A DNA stretch of 64,000 bases. It comes from Diploscapter coronatus. Its lineage: Eukaryota; Nematoda; Chromadorea; Rhabditida; Rhabditidae. Numbering within the stretch: the first letter of the stretch is position 1; the number at the start of each line of letters is the position of its first letter. The notes below the pieces were generated by a model, which worked only from the letters and a program-made list of their open reading frames with translations, did no database searches and was not told the origin of the DNA. This document shows positions 1 to 14,400 of the stretch, piece by piece. Location of the stretch: assembly GCA_964036155.1 (NCBI GenBank), contig OZ038422.1, forward strand, positions 44,911,201 to 44,975,200. The letters are read 5' to 3'. A program made the translations under genes and the position numbers.

Positions 1-20
1 GTGATGTGATTATCCTACAG

Positions 21-116
21 TAGCCCCAACGACGAAGAAATATCATCGGAATCAGCAGAGAATTAAGGCAGATGAAAGAATAGCCATAAGACGAAAAATC
101 AAGAATTTGCAGAGCA
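21..116 (+). CDS. possible internal exon of a gene lying to the left (partial)
   Basis: A stretch open in one frame lies between a good acceptor (TATCCTACAG, ending at 20) and a textbook donor (AA/GTAAGT at 117). It would encode about 31 residues rich in Lys, Arg, Gln and Glu, ending RRKIKNLQSK, like a basic coiled-coil segment. The frame is open upstream only as far as a stop a few codons before the acceptor, so it cannot be a start. No compatible downstream exon was found on this strand before 9.1 kb, so it may belong to a gene with a very long intron or be a chance match. Function is not assignable. Confidence 0.3.
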
Positions 117-117
117 A

Positions 118-3100
118 GTAAGTCATAATCACATTGGGCGGAAATGATAAAAGTTACAGGCTTAAAATATTTTTGACTTCATCTTTTCGAAATGTGATTT
201 CTTGTTTGTTAGGACAGAATTTGAAATGAAATTTAGCCTTCTCCATAGATGTTGAATCTTATCTAGAAAGTCTAATCAGAACCTCATACCTTGATATATA
301 ACTAGCACCAATGCAATAAATAAAATTTTATAACCATTAAAGTCTGTTCGAATCATAAATCCCGACTATACGAAAATGCGAAAGATGCCTGAAAAGTACT
401 CGCCGTACGAAAATATGCTCGAATGGTTATTTTTATGTGCGCGACATTTGTTTGCATTGCATCAAGTTATTTCGAGGGAGAATTTGAATTCGGGTAAAAA
501 AACTCGCGCTCTGTGCGAATTCGGCAGGATACGGAAGAGCTGATTAGCCTTTCCGACGCAAAGTCGACATTTTTACGCACAAAATGCCGTGTTGTGACAC
601 GGAGCGAAAGAAAGCAATGCAGAAACTGCATAAAGAAGCGGAAAGAAATAGAAAAAACAGACTGAAAAGGGGAAGAATCGGGGGGAATTGGAATGGAATG
701 AAGTCGGTCCGCGCAGGCCTGAAAGCCTGAGAAAGGCAGGAAGTATGAATCCATGGGTAGAAGGGCAGAAAAGAGTACTGAACTAAAGGAATAAGAGATA
801 TCCATAAAAGGGAGTAAATAGAGTACATGGAGTTGCAGAGCATAGAAGAAGTGTCGTATTCAGGGTTTTGCGAATCTCAATGCAAACTGAAAATGCACTG
901 CAGAGTAGCATAGCAGTTGGAGCTGCACAATAGGAAACTTGCATCAGTCAAATAAAAGCAAAATCATTGTTGAAATTGACTTTAATTTACAGCTACAATT
1001 TGGCTGTGCTAAGGTTTATTTTCAGTTGCAGTTCCAATTTTTGTCGCTAAGAAAATCCCAAAAAATCTCTGGTCGTACTATAAGACTCCTCCTTCAAGAA
1101 CACTTCAATTGTGGCCGCATTCAAAGCTCTTCCCTCCCTGCCTGCAAAAAGCAAACCCGATCCGAAGAATCTAATTTTCTCGATTTTTCTTATCTACTCT
1201 CTCGAAGTTCAATGCGCAGCGCAGACTACGTGAAAAGAGAATAGAGAAGTTGGGGGTGGCGAAGGGAACGTGAAAATGAAGGGTAGAGGATTCTTGGTGA
1301 ATGATCGAATCAGGCAAATCAGATTGAAACAAAGGAACCGTCAAAAAATAGCTGAAATCGTGCAAAGTCATTTGGATATCTGACCAGAAACGACTAAAAT
1401 GGGCAAAAATAGAAGAATGAAGAGGTGACGATGAAATTTCAAATGAAGAGTCGCTGAAATGCACGAATGAATCAGAAAATACGCATAAAAATGAACAAAA
1501 TCCGGCGTAATGAGGGTTTAAAAGAAAATCTTCCACTTTGGCGAATGATGCTCCTCTTTGAATGATACCGCAACAATTTGAGGGCGAAAGAAAATAACAA
1601 AATGAGCTTCATCAAAGGAGACAGAGAGCCACGCAAAAGGCAATTTCATCAGAAGAAAAGACGCAGTTTAAGTCAGACATTTCGCCGTTCAAGCAGCCGA
1701 ACTTCGCCAAATAAAAACGATAATTTCCTTTCAATGCGTCTATTTGAAAATAGCCTAATTTTAACAACTTCTCATGTGATTGCTTTTGCGCAAATTTCCG
1801 GTGAATAGAGGGAGTTTTGGATTTGGATTTCGACTTCAAATAAATGGATAGCGATAAAGTTCATTGGTCTTGTTTTGTTCATTACGTCTTTCTGACCAAA
1901 ATAAGCTCCGTTCTTCAGAAACCAGATTCTGGATTTAGATCTACAAGCTAACAAATTGACGCTACTCGATAGAACACTAAAAGCCTCGTCTAACTCAATT
2001 CTTTCACTACTCTTTTTTATTCTAACCAAAATTCAGCGCAACTTTGGTCTTCGAAAATTTGGATGAATGAAACAAAGAAATTACAGAAAAAATTCCAGAG
2101 TCCGTGAATGAGACTGATTTTCTGGAATTTTTCGGGAAAATTGGCTTCATGATCGAGGAAATGGGACAGAATTGTGCAGATTTGCCCGTTTAAATAGAGG
2201 AACAGAACACACCCACAGAGGGTTTTTCTCTGTCAGTTATTAACCACGAAACTTTGCAGTGGCTATTTGACGTTCTTTGGAATATACGGTAGAACGAGGA
2301 GATAATAAGGATGGGAAAATTGTCGCAATTTTCAAATGGTTCGATGATTTTCACAGATCGAGATGGTAAAGACAAATACTAAACTCTAGGAGAGATGGTT
2401 CGAAGAAATGACAAAAATCAACATTAAACCGTTCTTTATGCGATTTGTTTTCGAGAAAAATGGCTGAATGTGAGAAATTCGAAACCGTAATGTTTGACAA
2501 TTGGGGTCCACAAACTTTAACTTACCGAAGTTTGATTTTTAGTTTCCTTAGATTTTTCGATATTGTATTTTATAAACTCTAAATGTAGATAAATCGTGTT
2601 GACAGTCGTTATATTTTTCTCCTCAAAAGTAAGCTAAACGCAAGAACCGTCCATGATATGCAAATTTTTGGGTCGAAGGAGATTTGCACCATAAAGAGAT
2701 GAATTGTACCATAAGACGAGTAGGAAACCCCCACATTTTGGTCTAAATCGACTTCCACCAGACCTAGAGGGCATTTTTGTCAGATGAAGAAAAGATACAG
2801 AGAACAAATCACAAGGACGAAATCATAATTAAACACTATCCTGTGGAAACGAAATTTTGAATTAATTAATATAATGCCAGAGATGTAATTTTTCTAATAA
2901 AAATATACTGGGAGCAGGCCGCAAGGAGTCTCTAATTATCGTCCTCTTTTGGATTGATTTCAGTCCAAAATTTAGAAAAAAAAATACCAATTCTCCATAT
3001 TTGCGAAACATTCTAGTCAAAAGCAATCCATCCGAGCATATAAATAATGTCGAATAAGAAAGGCTAAAGAATAACAATTTTATGCAACATTTTGGAGAGT

Positions 3101-6100
3101 TCTAAAGTTGTGACCGCTCTGTTAGCACTGAACAATAGTTGCTGGCGTGGCAAACCACGCAGTAAGAAAATGAAAAATGAAGTAAAAATAGACGTGAATG
3201 AAGCTAAAGCAGATCAGTGAATGAACAAATGTCCTGTGAAGATTTACGAGAAGAGTCAAATGGCGAGTCAGGAAAAAGAAGATAAGGGCAAGGGTCGGGT
3301 CGCAAAAAAGACGATGTGCGAAAGTTGCACATGTTTTGTGTGACTAACAGAAAGTGGAAATGTGAGAAGTTGAAGATCTGAAATTAGAAGAAAAAGAAGA
3401 GATCATGGAATTGAGCAAGCTATTGCATGGATGGGCTAAAGATATCCCTAAATCTCCAACATATGACGGAAATAAACTTGGACCATCGGGTTTATAAGCA
3501 CCAAAAATCTAAGAGGATCATCAGAAATGAATGGATAAATACCGAATCGCCAAATGGGGTGTGATATTTTCTTTATTTATTTGGGACGTTTGAAGCAAAT
3601 ATATAATAAAAACAAAGAGCTAGTCCCACGATGCCCATTTTCAAGCGAAAGTGGAATTCAGAATTCAGAAATGAATGGCAAGACGCAAGGACTTAGGGTT
3701 GTTTTTCCACCGAATTTTTCCGAATCTATTTTAGCCGGCCATTCAGGGACGAACTGATTTATTCATAACTATACTCATCAAAGAGTGAAATTTTTGCCAA
3801 ATAAGGTATCGCGTTAGCTAAACTAAATAGGAAATAGAATTGGTCAAAAATTGGGTTTATTCTCTGAAAAAAGTGGCATTCAATTTCTCGATTGCTTCGA
3901 ACGTTTCTGCAAAATGACATTGAAAAGCAAGGAAATGCCAACATTTGCTGAATTTAGTCTTTAGACTCTCAAGTAAATTTCATTTTCTACCTCTTCATTC
4001 AACATAGACAATGGTACTTATTTGGAAGGTAAACATGGGGTCAAATTTTAAAATTGAGAAGAGGAATATGAAATTGAGAGAGGGAAAGGGGAATTGGGTT
4101 CCATCGGAAGGACGGCGCATGAAATGAGCGTGCATGTCGAATGTCGAAAGGTAAAAGGAATGATAGAGGAAGGGATAGCGAGATATGGAAATGAGGAAAT
4201 ATGAGAGGTCGAAGAGAGAGACGATAAAGTTTCACAATTTTACGATGAGACATGGAAAATTGCACTTTGACCTTACATAAATTGAAATTTGAAATGTCCG
4301 CGGTCCAGTTTATTATAGGTAAGAACTCATTATTGAGATCATTCAACATGCGAGAAATTAATGAAGAATGTTCCTTTCGCAGTTTCGTTATTTCAAATTT
4401 ACTGAAAAAAATGGACTCGACTCTCATGACCTAACGAATGAACATGGGTGGAATTAATTCTGGGAAATAGCGGGATTAGTTTTTTCTGCTATTCCCCGTT
4501 CTCATTCAATTCTGCGAATGCTTTCTGTTGCAGAAGCAATGCATAATTCGAGATACATCCGATCAACGGTTAATTTTTTATGAAGATGGACGGGCGATTT
4601 GAGAAAAAAAGAATTACGTTAATCCTTTCTAATGAATGTTCAATCCCATTAATAAAAAGATGCTCTTTGCATATTAAGCCAAGACTAGACTGGATTAAAA
4701 GTTTTGGAATGCAAACAGATCAAAATACACCGAACATCGTAAAATTTTATAAAATCATTAAAATGAAGCAAGAAATAGACATTTGATAAGAATGTCAGCA
4801 CTTTTGACATTACTTTATACCAAGAAATTGCTGATAAAATTTAGGAAAAACGTTGGGTTAGCATTCCAAATTTAATAGCGAAAATTTCATATCAATTCTC
4901 GAACAGAATCGCCATGGACAGAATTATGGATGCAAAGCTATTGGACGGAAAATGCCACGACGTAAATGATTGCCATAATTTGCATTGTCCTTTCCGACAT
5001 TTCATATTTCGAATATCAAATAGTCGAATATTCCGAAAAAGGCAAATAAAGAGTTCAACATCCAAATTCACTCTCTCTCTATCATTTCACTATCATCATT
5101 CTGTCAATGCCTACGGGAAAGTGACTAGCATCATTCCAAAAATAAATAGCGATTCGAGAATTTGGCATCCACCCACAGAAAAGATCGTTGATTTGAATTT
5201 TAATCCGGTTGACAATGTGCAGGAAACAGTATTTTTCATTTGAAATATGATTATTAGCTGATGTCAATCGCATTTGCATAATTCAACTCTTCACTAAAAT
5301 GCCATTGTGTAATCAATCTTACGCACAAAATGAGTATAATTGTACACTCAAGGAGAAGAATTATTACGGGCTTTAGCACGATCAAATAAGAAAATGCATT
5401 AGATTCAAGGCAAGTTATACGACGTTTGAAAATTGTAGCTGCGACATTCGAAAAGGAACGAGGGAAAGTGTTATCGCAGTAAATAAAGAGTAAAGCACTC
5501 GGCTCAAAATGGAAAATTAGTGAAGCCATTCAACTCGAGAATGGGAATTTCCTATTTTCAATATAATAAATAAAGTCAAATATTTCCAATAAATGAAAAT
5601 TTAATCTCGCTAAAAATGCATCAGGTTGGGACTAATGGATGAAGGCGATACTTTTTGGGGGCTTCTGTATAATTTTGGTCCCAGAATGCTTTCCAAATTT
5701 TTCCACTTCCAACTAACTAAACCCATAATAATTCTTTGAAAAAGTGGGAAATTTTAACAAACCAAATCCTCTATCATTTATTATTTACTATGCTGTTTTA
5801 CCATTAATAACGATAATCGAACATTAACAGAACATCCGAAAATACAAGCAATTAGAAGAATTCAATCTTTATGTCGCCTCCTGGAAGCAAAGGAAATATT
5901 TTATGTATTACAAATCGGATGAAATATTTGGCGTATGTACGAACGGATTGCATATTTTCGAGATCCGCTAGTGTATATCTACTCTCGCATATCTCTGCAA
6001 TTCCTCTATTTTCTACCGCATATTCATTACATTTCTGAGTACTTCCTGAAATAGCAAATGAAGCAAAAAATGAGATGCTCAGGAATCAAAATCTCAATTG

Positions 6101-9100
6101 GATTCAGAATTCGGAAATAGATCGAGGAGGAACTAATAAAGTCTTCATATGATGGTATTTCGAAGCTCGAGCCTTTAGACTAAGATCTGGGAATTGAGAA
6201 GGGAAGCGATATAGCGACATACACAGAGCACGGAGAGTTCTTGACCTCGAAAAGTAAATAAAGTCAAATGCACCGCCGCAAATATTGCGTTTTTCACCGT
6301 TTCCTTCGCACATCCAGCGTGAGATTTCGAATGAGGAATAGCATACAAATCAAGGAATTCACACAGATAAAGGCTTGTGTGTACAGCTTGTAATGAAAAC
6401 GAAATTAGTCTTTTTAGGGTGTTAATTAACGGTGGGCAATTTTGATTTTTGCATGGTAAAAAATTAGGATATTCATTTTGACAAAATTGGATATTGCAAA
6501 ATGCAATTTGAAGGGTAATGGTTATGACGGCAGATAGACAAGGAACTCGACAGAAATGACGTAGGAACTGAAGAGAATGGAATAAAAGGACCAATATTGT
6601 GAAAAGCCGGGATTTGGATAAAAAATAAAAGAAAAGGAAATGAGAAGGAATGGAATGGGGAAAGGGGGAAATTCGAGAAGGAGGCCTTTGACAGAAGCAA
6701 CATAGGCAGGGCAGAAGAAGGCAGTGTGGAAGGGCGAAGGACACGAGGAAAGGGGAGAAGACGTACAGAGGGGAACGCATGAAATGGGCAGATCAATGAT
6801 GGCGACTAGATGAAAATTTACAATTTTCAACATAGCAGACAGATTCAGCTGGGTTTTCTAAATAGCATTTTAGATAAAATACTGTTGAGAATGGTGCAAA
6901 TGCTTTCCTTCACTAACCTTGGTGTGGCTGCGAAGTTAAAATCTGACAATTTGAAGTTGAAGTAGAATCGTAGTTGTAATTTCAAAATTTATTTTTCATT
7001 GGAATCAGGGCCGTACAGAATGGCATTTTGAGATTTTCAAAATACGGAATTTTACCTCTAAATTTTTGGAATACAGAACAAAAAAAACGGTAACTTCAAA
7101 AATGGTCGGAATTTTGGAGTTTTTTTTTTCGGAACGAAACAGAATATTCCGTACAACACTAATCGAAATCGAAGTGAAAATTATTCGCTGTAGAAGTGAG
7201 TTCGACTATCGAAAAATCCAAGGTGTTTTGGGTGCATCGAAGTTGAATTTTCGCACAATTCTGTTAACACATGCAACTTTCTAATGTTGAGTAGGAATAA
7301 AAATTTGAAGAATAGAAATCAGGATAATTTTCGAAATTCCTTTCCTTCTCAATCCTTGAAGCTATTCATCAAAAATCTAGATTGTCCAATCTTCCGAGGC
7401 TAATTTCTGATTTTCAATCATCATGAAAAACCACGTCAGGCGAAAGGTTATTGATGGTTGATGGACAGCATTGGCTCATTCGGCTTTGCCTTCTTATGAT
7501 GGATAATTTTTTGATATTTATCCAGCTTCAAGTAAAAATCTAACAAAAAATACCGGAAATATTGAAAAAGTTTTGCAAAATGGAGTGTGATGATTTATTG
7601 AATGTTCAAGATAGCCTAACACATTTTAGCTTTTGATAAATGTTAGAGCGTTTAGCAATGATAAATTATCAGTCGAAACTTGTAAAGCAACAATCGAGAG
7701 TTACAATTGTTTATAAGATTTGCAGCAGAATTTGTAATTTTGCGGATAATATTTCAGGGCAATATTTACAAACAGAAAAGAAGAAGCACTGAACTGAAAA
7801 CGATCTGTTTGCGGATGTTCGGAAGGATGAGTGGCTAGAGTAGCTAAGCAACTCAACCACACTCAAGTTAGACAGTGATAAGCTAGAAATAATGAGTTAC
7901 AAAGAGATGGAACGCGAGAAATAGAGCAGGATAAGATAGTGGAAGAGAAATGAAGGATAAACATGGTTAGGGTTAAGAGTGGAAGGGAGTAACGAAGTAA
8001 TGAAAAAGCTGAGGAACGAGGTTCGTTGCCTCAGGCGATGAGAAATGAGAATTGCAAGGGCCGAGACGAGACAGAAGAAAATGGAGACAATCTCATCGAG
8101 GCTTAATCAGCAAATGCGGTGTTCGAACTCTAAAATTGTACGACTTTGATCACTAGAACAGAAAAGATTTCCTTAAAATTTAGATAAGCTTATTTTAGAG
8201 ACTACAGATAATTTTAGTGTTTTTCAGAAAATATGAACTATCTAAACCACAATTTGAGAATGAGGAGGGAAAATTATGTTTATGGTTGAATCTTAGTAAA
8301 ATTTTCAATTAGCTTCCATTACATATCTTCTTCTATATATTTTTTCATCTTTTTTCTTGAAGTTGGGAAACATTTTCAAAAATCTACGTTTATTCATAGT
8401 CAAAAATTTATTTTTTTCGAATATTCACATTTCCCGCAATATTCGGTTGTATCTCAAATATGTGCAAGGGTTGGCGAGGTGCAAATTAATTTTGAAATAA
8501 ATAGAGACTATTTATTCCTATTGAAATTTATTTATTTTCCACGAAGATAACATTTGACTCGTATGTAAAGACGAATTTCAAATCTTAATGAAGCTAGAAA
8601 ATTGAAGCTAAAAATACATTTGAGATCAAATTGTAATTTTAGAATCGGAACAATAAATATCAAAAAGGTCGAATACCGGTTGACTGATTTCACATAGTCA
8701 ATAAGGAAAAAATGAAGTAAACTTGAACGAGCTGACTTATAAAGTGATAATGCAATTCTATGATTTGAAAGATCGATTAGAATAATAAGTCATCAATTGT
8801 AGGCAGCAATATTCCTATTGATTCCTTACAAATATCCATAGATCAAGGATACTGAAATTTACTAAACTTATAATTATTTCGATAGAAAACTTTTAAAAAA
8901 TCGTGAGATTGTGTCAAAATTTATAAAGCTAATCTAGGGTAATATATTATATATTAGTTAAGTAAAAATTCTATCAGCTAATAATAATTGAAAAAAGCAT
9001 GCAGATACACAGCAATTTTTTTTTAGATTGTTGTGTTGGAAAGTTCACCGATTCGAGTTTGGTAAACATTTTCTTTTTTGCCAAAACTATTTCATCATCA

Positions 9101-9160
9101 AAATGATGAACTCCCCAAAAAGTCGTATATTTATGTGTGATAGTGAATCACTCTTAGTGT
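118..9160. other. 9-kb stretch without a convincing gene
   Basis: AT-rich DNA in which open frames are short, lack paired splice signals and have no recognisable domain. It contains several blocks that are purine-rich on the plus strand (about 600-810, 3180-3410, 4055-4230, 6590-6790 and 7870-8110), which give the longest minus-strand frames here, rich in Ser, Phe and Pro. It could be spacer downstream of the minus-strand gene ending at 9161, or a long intron of the plus-strand gene hinted at by the exon at 21-116. Confidence 0.6.
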
Positions 9161-11178
9161 CTACAGAGTGGCATTAGGATTAGTGCCATTTGTGGAATTA
9201 TCGTCTGGTTGAAATGTGCGAATCACCTTCTTGTTCTGCCACCGGTTGATCACTCGCTGCTTGCTCTCTTCTCGAAGATGCTTCGCTATTTGATCCCTGA
9301 AATTTGATGAATGAATAGTGAAAATTTTATGTAGTAGATTTTGCACTTTTTTTTTCTAAATTTAGTTACTCGAGAAATTTATTTCAATGACTAAATTTCA
9401 ACTATGGCGGATTTAAGTCATATGAATCAAAATAGCTATGATTAGGTAGCAAGTTTTCTGTATATGATTTCAAATATCCTCAATTTTCCAAGCTGTGAAC
9501 AAATTCGTACCTTGATGGTGAAGCCTTAGGCAGTCGAGGCTCAGATGCTTTCCTTTTCAACCATTCCCTAAACGCTGCCTCGGCTTGACCTCGGAGATCT
9601 TCGTCTTCCTTTGTTTTTGTTCGACCCATACTCTAAAAATATTACTAAATTAAAAATAACTTCAAAAAATTAAAGAGCGGAAAATGCTTTTATCTGGAGA
9701 AATCAATTTCTAAAATCTTCCAACTCTCTAAAATCGTGAATTCGAAATGTTTCCGTTGCACATTTCATTGAATTTTCTATTATTTTCAATGTCATAGCAA
9801 AATGCATGGAAGCTAAATTGAAAAAGAAAAGATATTGAACAAAATCCTTGATACCCTAAGGAATGGAGGAAATAATCTTCGACAAAATCTATATCTAAAC
9901 ATATAGTTCTTCTCTAATTCGAAACTGTACGCTGAAATGTGAATGATGATAATCGCACGCTTTCAGGTGACGATGCAATAGATTCGTGTAATCGGCAAGG
10001 AATTCGCCAGATCATCGCAAAAATTCGAACAATTTGACGTAAAAAAGTCGATTTTCTGCAGAAATGACCACTCCCAAATGAGAAAGCGAAGTGAATGCTG
10101 TATGCTGAATGGGAGAATGCATATGAATAGAGTAGTGCATAATTGACACCTCTAGCTGAGAGACACAGGTTGGCAGATAGAAATGTAGAAAAGGTAGGGA
10201 AGATAGCAGATGGAAGGGATATTCGCATTCGCATTTGTAGGGGATTTCCAGTCTCTCGCCTCTTCTCACCTGTGGCTGGTGACCACATATTACCCGCCAG
10301 CTTGAATGCAGAATGCCTGAAACGAAGGTCACGCTTCAATTGGCAATATCGACCTCGAAGCTGGAGGAAATATGTCCCAAAGATGAACAAGCTCTCGAGA
10401 ATTGCCAGGAAAGTGCAGAAATTTTGTTAGATATATTTTTCAAACTTTATAAAATTGAAAATCTCGAAGTTAAAAGGGTTGGAAGTCACTGACAGTCTAA
10501 CTTATGAAGCGCTATTTTTATCAGAAAGGTCACATAAGAACTCTGAAATTCGGATACTAAGAGATCCCCAAATAAACGCTCCAATTTGAAAGAATTATCG
10601 ATCGAGCAAAGTCGAATGAATGATGCATTAGAGTTGAATTGACTTACTTTGCTTCGGGGAGTCCTCGCAGACATGCTTTGAGTGAGTCTTTGTTCACTGA
10701 GCTGGGCCCTGCTCCAGGACGAGCTTCTTGGCGTTGCAGCCTGTTGCTTGACATTGCCCAGGGGACCATTCATCTTCGACTGGCCTGACTTCACGCCCAA
10801 ACCGGAGGAAGTCGATCCAGATGCTGCACTCTGGAATGACGATCATCGTACCAATAAATCAAAAATATAAGTCTGGGAAAAGTAATTCCAATTATATTGC
10901 ATTGCAGCATGGGAAATGCCACGCGAGCGGAATCTACTTCCTTTCAGATCCTGCTCTATTTCACATGTTACGATGTCAGTGTTTTTCATATGGTTTCTGG
11001 AAAAATACTTTATTTCAAGATGGAACTCAAATGATAACTAAAATGAGATGCAAAAGATATAATACCTGATGGTGATATCCGCTCTGCTCCATTAGAAACG
11101 CGTCCATCCTGGCTCTCCTAGCGACGTGTTCTCGTTTGACTGGGACCGAATGAGTAGAGTGAGTGGGATGAATGGGTG

Positions 11179-11209
<31 letters not shown>

Positions 11210-11464
11210 AGGAAGAGGAGAGTGGACTTTGGAAGGGGCTTTAGAAGGGGTTGTTGATCGGGGCGGTGTGGGTTGTTTGACTGGAATTCCTGTTGGTTGC
11301 TTCTGCGAAGTTGTGGGGGTTTCAGCCTTCTGCTGCGGGCTCTGAGGTTGTGTCTGCTCAGTTCTTGCTCTATCTATTGCATCCTCTCCCATTTCCATGC
11401 CCATTTCAGGCCCTGGTTTCCCTTCTCCTGCATTGGAAGAGGGCGGTTCCGACCCGCCAGACAT
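9161..11464 (-). CDS. uncharacterised 279-aa protein, basic C-terminus with FREWL motif and His-Pro repeat
   Basis: Exons 11464-11066, 10830-10648, 9632-9511 and 9296-9161 join to 840 nt, exactly 280 codons with a TAG stop. An in-frame TGA lies three codons upstream of the ATG, supporting this start. Residues 1-133 are low complexity (Pro, Ser, Thr, Gln), with HPHPHPHPHP near residue 95 from a GGGTGA hexamer repeat. Residues 134-194 are Ser/Arg-rich. Residues 195-279 are charged and probably helical, with EAAFREWLKRKA and later HLREESKQRVINRW. A short Phe/Trp-Leu-Lys motif of this kind occurs in ciliary/microtubule coiled-coil proteins such as CCDC34 and CCDC181; that resemblance is only suggestive. 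The last intron is about 214 nt and the second about 1 kb. It lies in the same orientation as DGK-epsilon, 3.6 kb beyond that gene's stop. Gene structure is well supported; function is unknown. Confidence 0.75.
11181..11212. repeat. GGGTGA hexamer tandem repeat inside coding sequence
   Basis: About five GGGTGA units in exon 1 of the 9161-11464 gene. On the coding strand they read as alternating His and Pro codons. Copy number is likely to vary between individuals. Confidence 0.85.
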
Positions 11465-11474
11465 CGATTTTCAC

Positions 11475-11492
11475 CAGCAGCAGCAGCAGCAG
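11475..11492. repeat. CAG/CTG trinucleotide repeat in a 5' leader
   Basis: Six CAG units on the plus strand (CTG on the transcribed minus strand), ten bases upstream of the ATG at 11464. An in-frame stop separates it from the coding region, so it is not translated with this protein. Confidence 0.8.
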
Positions 11493-14400
11493 CTCGCCAG
11501 CTCACTACAATGCCCTTCCTTGCTCTGGGTTGCTCTGCCTTCTGCCTTCCTTCTCGTTTCGATCTCTGAAACGACACAAAGCACGCATCCCAAATAGAGA
11601 AGAGGATATCGTTTGGGGTTAAGCCGACGGATGAACGGATAGAAAAAGATTATGCAAAGCGGGAATGGAGAAAACGAAGAAGGAAAGACTGATTTATATG
11701 CTAATCACTAAAGATGCCTTTTCCGGATGATTTGGAATGGAATTTGAGAAGAATAGGGAGTCGAAAGAATTGATGCAGTTGTGAGATGTTAATCAGAGAT
11801 ATTCTAGCATCTATATGGAAAAAAAAGGATTTATGCTCTACAGATAAATAACTCTAGATGCATGGATGTATCTAATGCTTAAACCTTATAATAAAAATTA
11901 GTTTAATTTTGCATGTAGACTGTAAAAGGAAAGAAGGACCACCACGATTCTTCGAATTCGAAGGATCAGACTTCTTTTTATTCTGAGAGACGAACCTATT
12001 TCGGGTTCGTTTTCGAAATTTTTAAATTCCATCTTCGTTACAGGCGTGGACTGAAAAATGTAAAGTTGCACATTGCGTAAGCTCTATGATAAATTTTCTA
12101 TTGCTTTTTTGTTGAAAATCTTCCCGCAGACACTTTTTTTGTTTTGTTTTTTTTTTTTTTTTAAATGCGGATTATTCGAAAGACGATACTTTTGAGTCGT
12201 GGGCATTTGGAGGACAAAATTCATTGCTCTAGGGAATGAATGAATGACCATAAAATGGGGCTGGGCGGAATAAATTAGGCTTGAAGGGTTGAAACAAGGG
12301 CCGTTTCAACCATCTGGGTGCGGAGCCGGACAGGATCGAAGGAATTACGAAATGCAATTATGTTCGAGGACAGAAATAGATGATCATCAACTTTTATGGG
12401 AAATGCAATAGTTTTTGGCCGTCTAATAAGTTGCGAATTTTCAAAATCGTCAATGGATATTGACTATCTCTGAGTAAAGAAATATTATTAACAAAAATAC
12501 CAAATTTTTAGAAAAACAGAAATCTATTTACCGATTAAATGAAAACTCTTCCACATGAACAAGTAGAAAAGTAGCAGGTAAATGTATAACTTGGCGAATG
12601 CTGCAAAGACAAAGCTGGATAAAGATAAAGAGTTGAAAGGGAAGGGTTGAGAGAAGAGTGTTCTCGAGAGAAGCAGGGGAAATTGCCAAATGTAGTCAAA
12701 GTCAAGTTGCAGACCCAGGGCCCGGGCCAAACAGGGCTTGTCACTCATTCTCTCACTCATTCCTCATTCAAACGTATCTCTCCTTGGCCTAATCAGAGCA
12801 AAGCGAGAAATAGCACGAGAAAGACAAATCTCGAATACATTTTGCATGAGAAACATACAATAGTAAGAAACAAGTAGAGCCTAATTTATTTATTTTTCTG
12901 AGATAATCAAATTCTTGCTAATCGTGAGAATATGTCTATGGAAGGGCAACAAAATAAGGCTATAGTCAAAATATAAACAGACAATGTTTTCTTGAAATTT
13001 TCATACAGCTGATGCTATTTCTGTCTTCTTTTCAACGATATCTTTTTCTCTTTCGAAATCTTTTCCTCTCTTAACTTTGAATATTCCTTTCTTTCTCTAA
13101 TTTGGCAGAAGTGCAGAATTGAATTGTGTCCATTGCATTCTGGGGAACAGAGCCAAATGCCCTTATTTGGGTCTGTTCAACCATTGGACTAATGAGAGTG
13201 AAGAGAACGAAACTAGGCTGGAGAAACGAAGTCAATGAGCCTTGTGTTTTATGAAAGGAACATCATAAAAAAGATATTATAGTTCAGGAACTCATTTGGA
13301 AATCCAAGATTAATGCCGAAAAAATATCCATGAAAGGTGTATAGAAAATAATTCAACCCGAGCTGTAATGTTCTATTTTTGCGAGATAAAAATTCTACTG
13401 CGAATATTTTACTAGTGTAGTTCAAGTTCATGTGTAAAGATCAACTTGGAAAAGGCTGAGATTTTCATTTTGAGATATCAATTGTCAAAATAATCAATAC
13501 ATATTTCAGGAATCCAACTTTATGAATCTGGTGAAAAATGAATTTTTCTGCTACAGTATAGAAATATCGACGAAAAAATCATCAAATGAAATGAATGAGA
13601 TTCTGAAAATCGTCTAAATCTGGAGCCTTTTATGAATCTCCACCGAAGAGGATTCGATGTCAAATGGGGAATGTGAAGTCAGTTGAAATGAAGCCCTCTA
13701 CAAAAGTCCAAAGGGCAAGGACAAGGAGCCTGAGAGACAAAGAGTAAACACTAAAGAGGATGAAATGTTTAGAACTAGAATGGGGAAATTTAGAGAGAAA
13801 AAGAAGCAGACAAAGAATATGCCGAGATCCAGAAAGATATGAGAGATCGATTACGGAAGCTGAAAATGGAAGGGGAAGGGGTAAGACAAAACCATTAGAG
13901 GTTGAGCTCGCAGATGGAGGCAGAGGTCTCCTCAGCTGAAACTGCTAAGAGCTGAAACGGAAATAAGGAGGCCAAATGGGATCGCAAGGAATGCTTGATA
14001 GTGGATCGCAGAGAAGAGAAGATATGACTGGCTCTTATGCATCCGATATTGGCATCACGAAATACAAGAACGCTTTTAGAGAAAAAATACATGTCACGAA
14101 ATAGTAAAAATATATATATATATATATTATATAAGACAGCATCGTAAAGCTGATCTTCACAGTTAGAAAAATGTACAAATTCGCAAAATTCCTTTCACGA
14201 TAAACTTGAGAAAGTCCAACCGCCCCAGTCTAGCCGAACTTCCGAGTTCTCGAACAACGCGAACCCAAATTAGCGCTTTTATGTTTCATTTTATCGACAC
14301 TAAAAATGGAACTAAAAGTTGAAGATCCAACCCAAAAGTTGAAAACTCTAAATAAATAATACTTTGAACTTTCAAAAACAATTTTATTGCTAAAGGAAAT

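Noticed and set aside
6175..6833. Overlapping minus-strand open frames up to 201 codons
   Set aside because: They follow a purine-rich block whose complement lacks stops; products are Ser/Phe/Leu/Pro-rich with no domain and no paired splice sites.
9914..10390. 158-codon minus-strand frame inside an intron of the FREWL-motif gene, and a 95-codon plus frame opposite
   Set aside because: Neither fits the phase of the host gene nor has clean splice borders; the host CDS closes exactly without it.
11181..11212. GGGTGA repeat considered as telomere-like DNA
   Set aside because: The unit is not the nematode telomere hexamer and the repeat lies in frame inside a coding exon as His-Pro codons.
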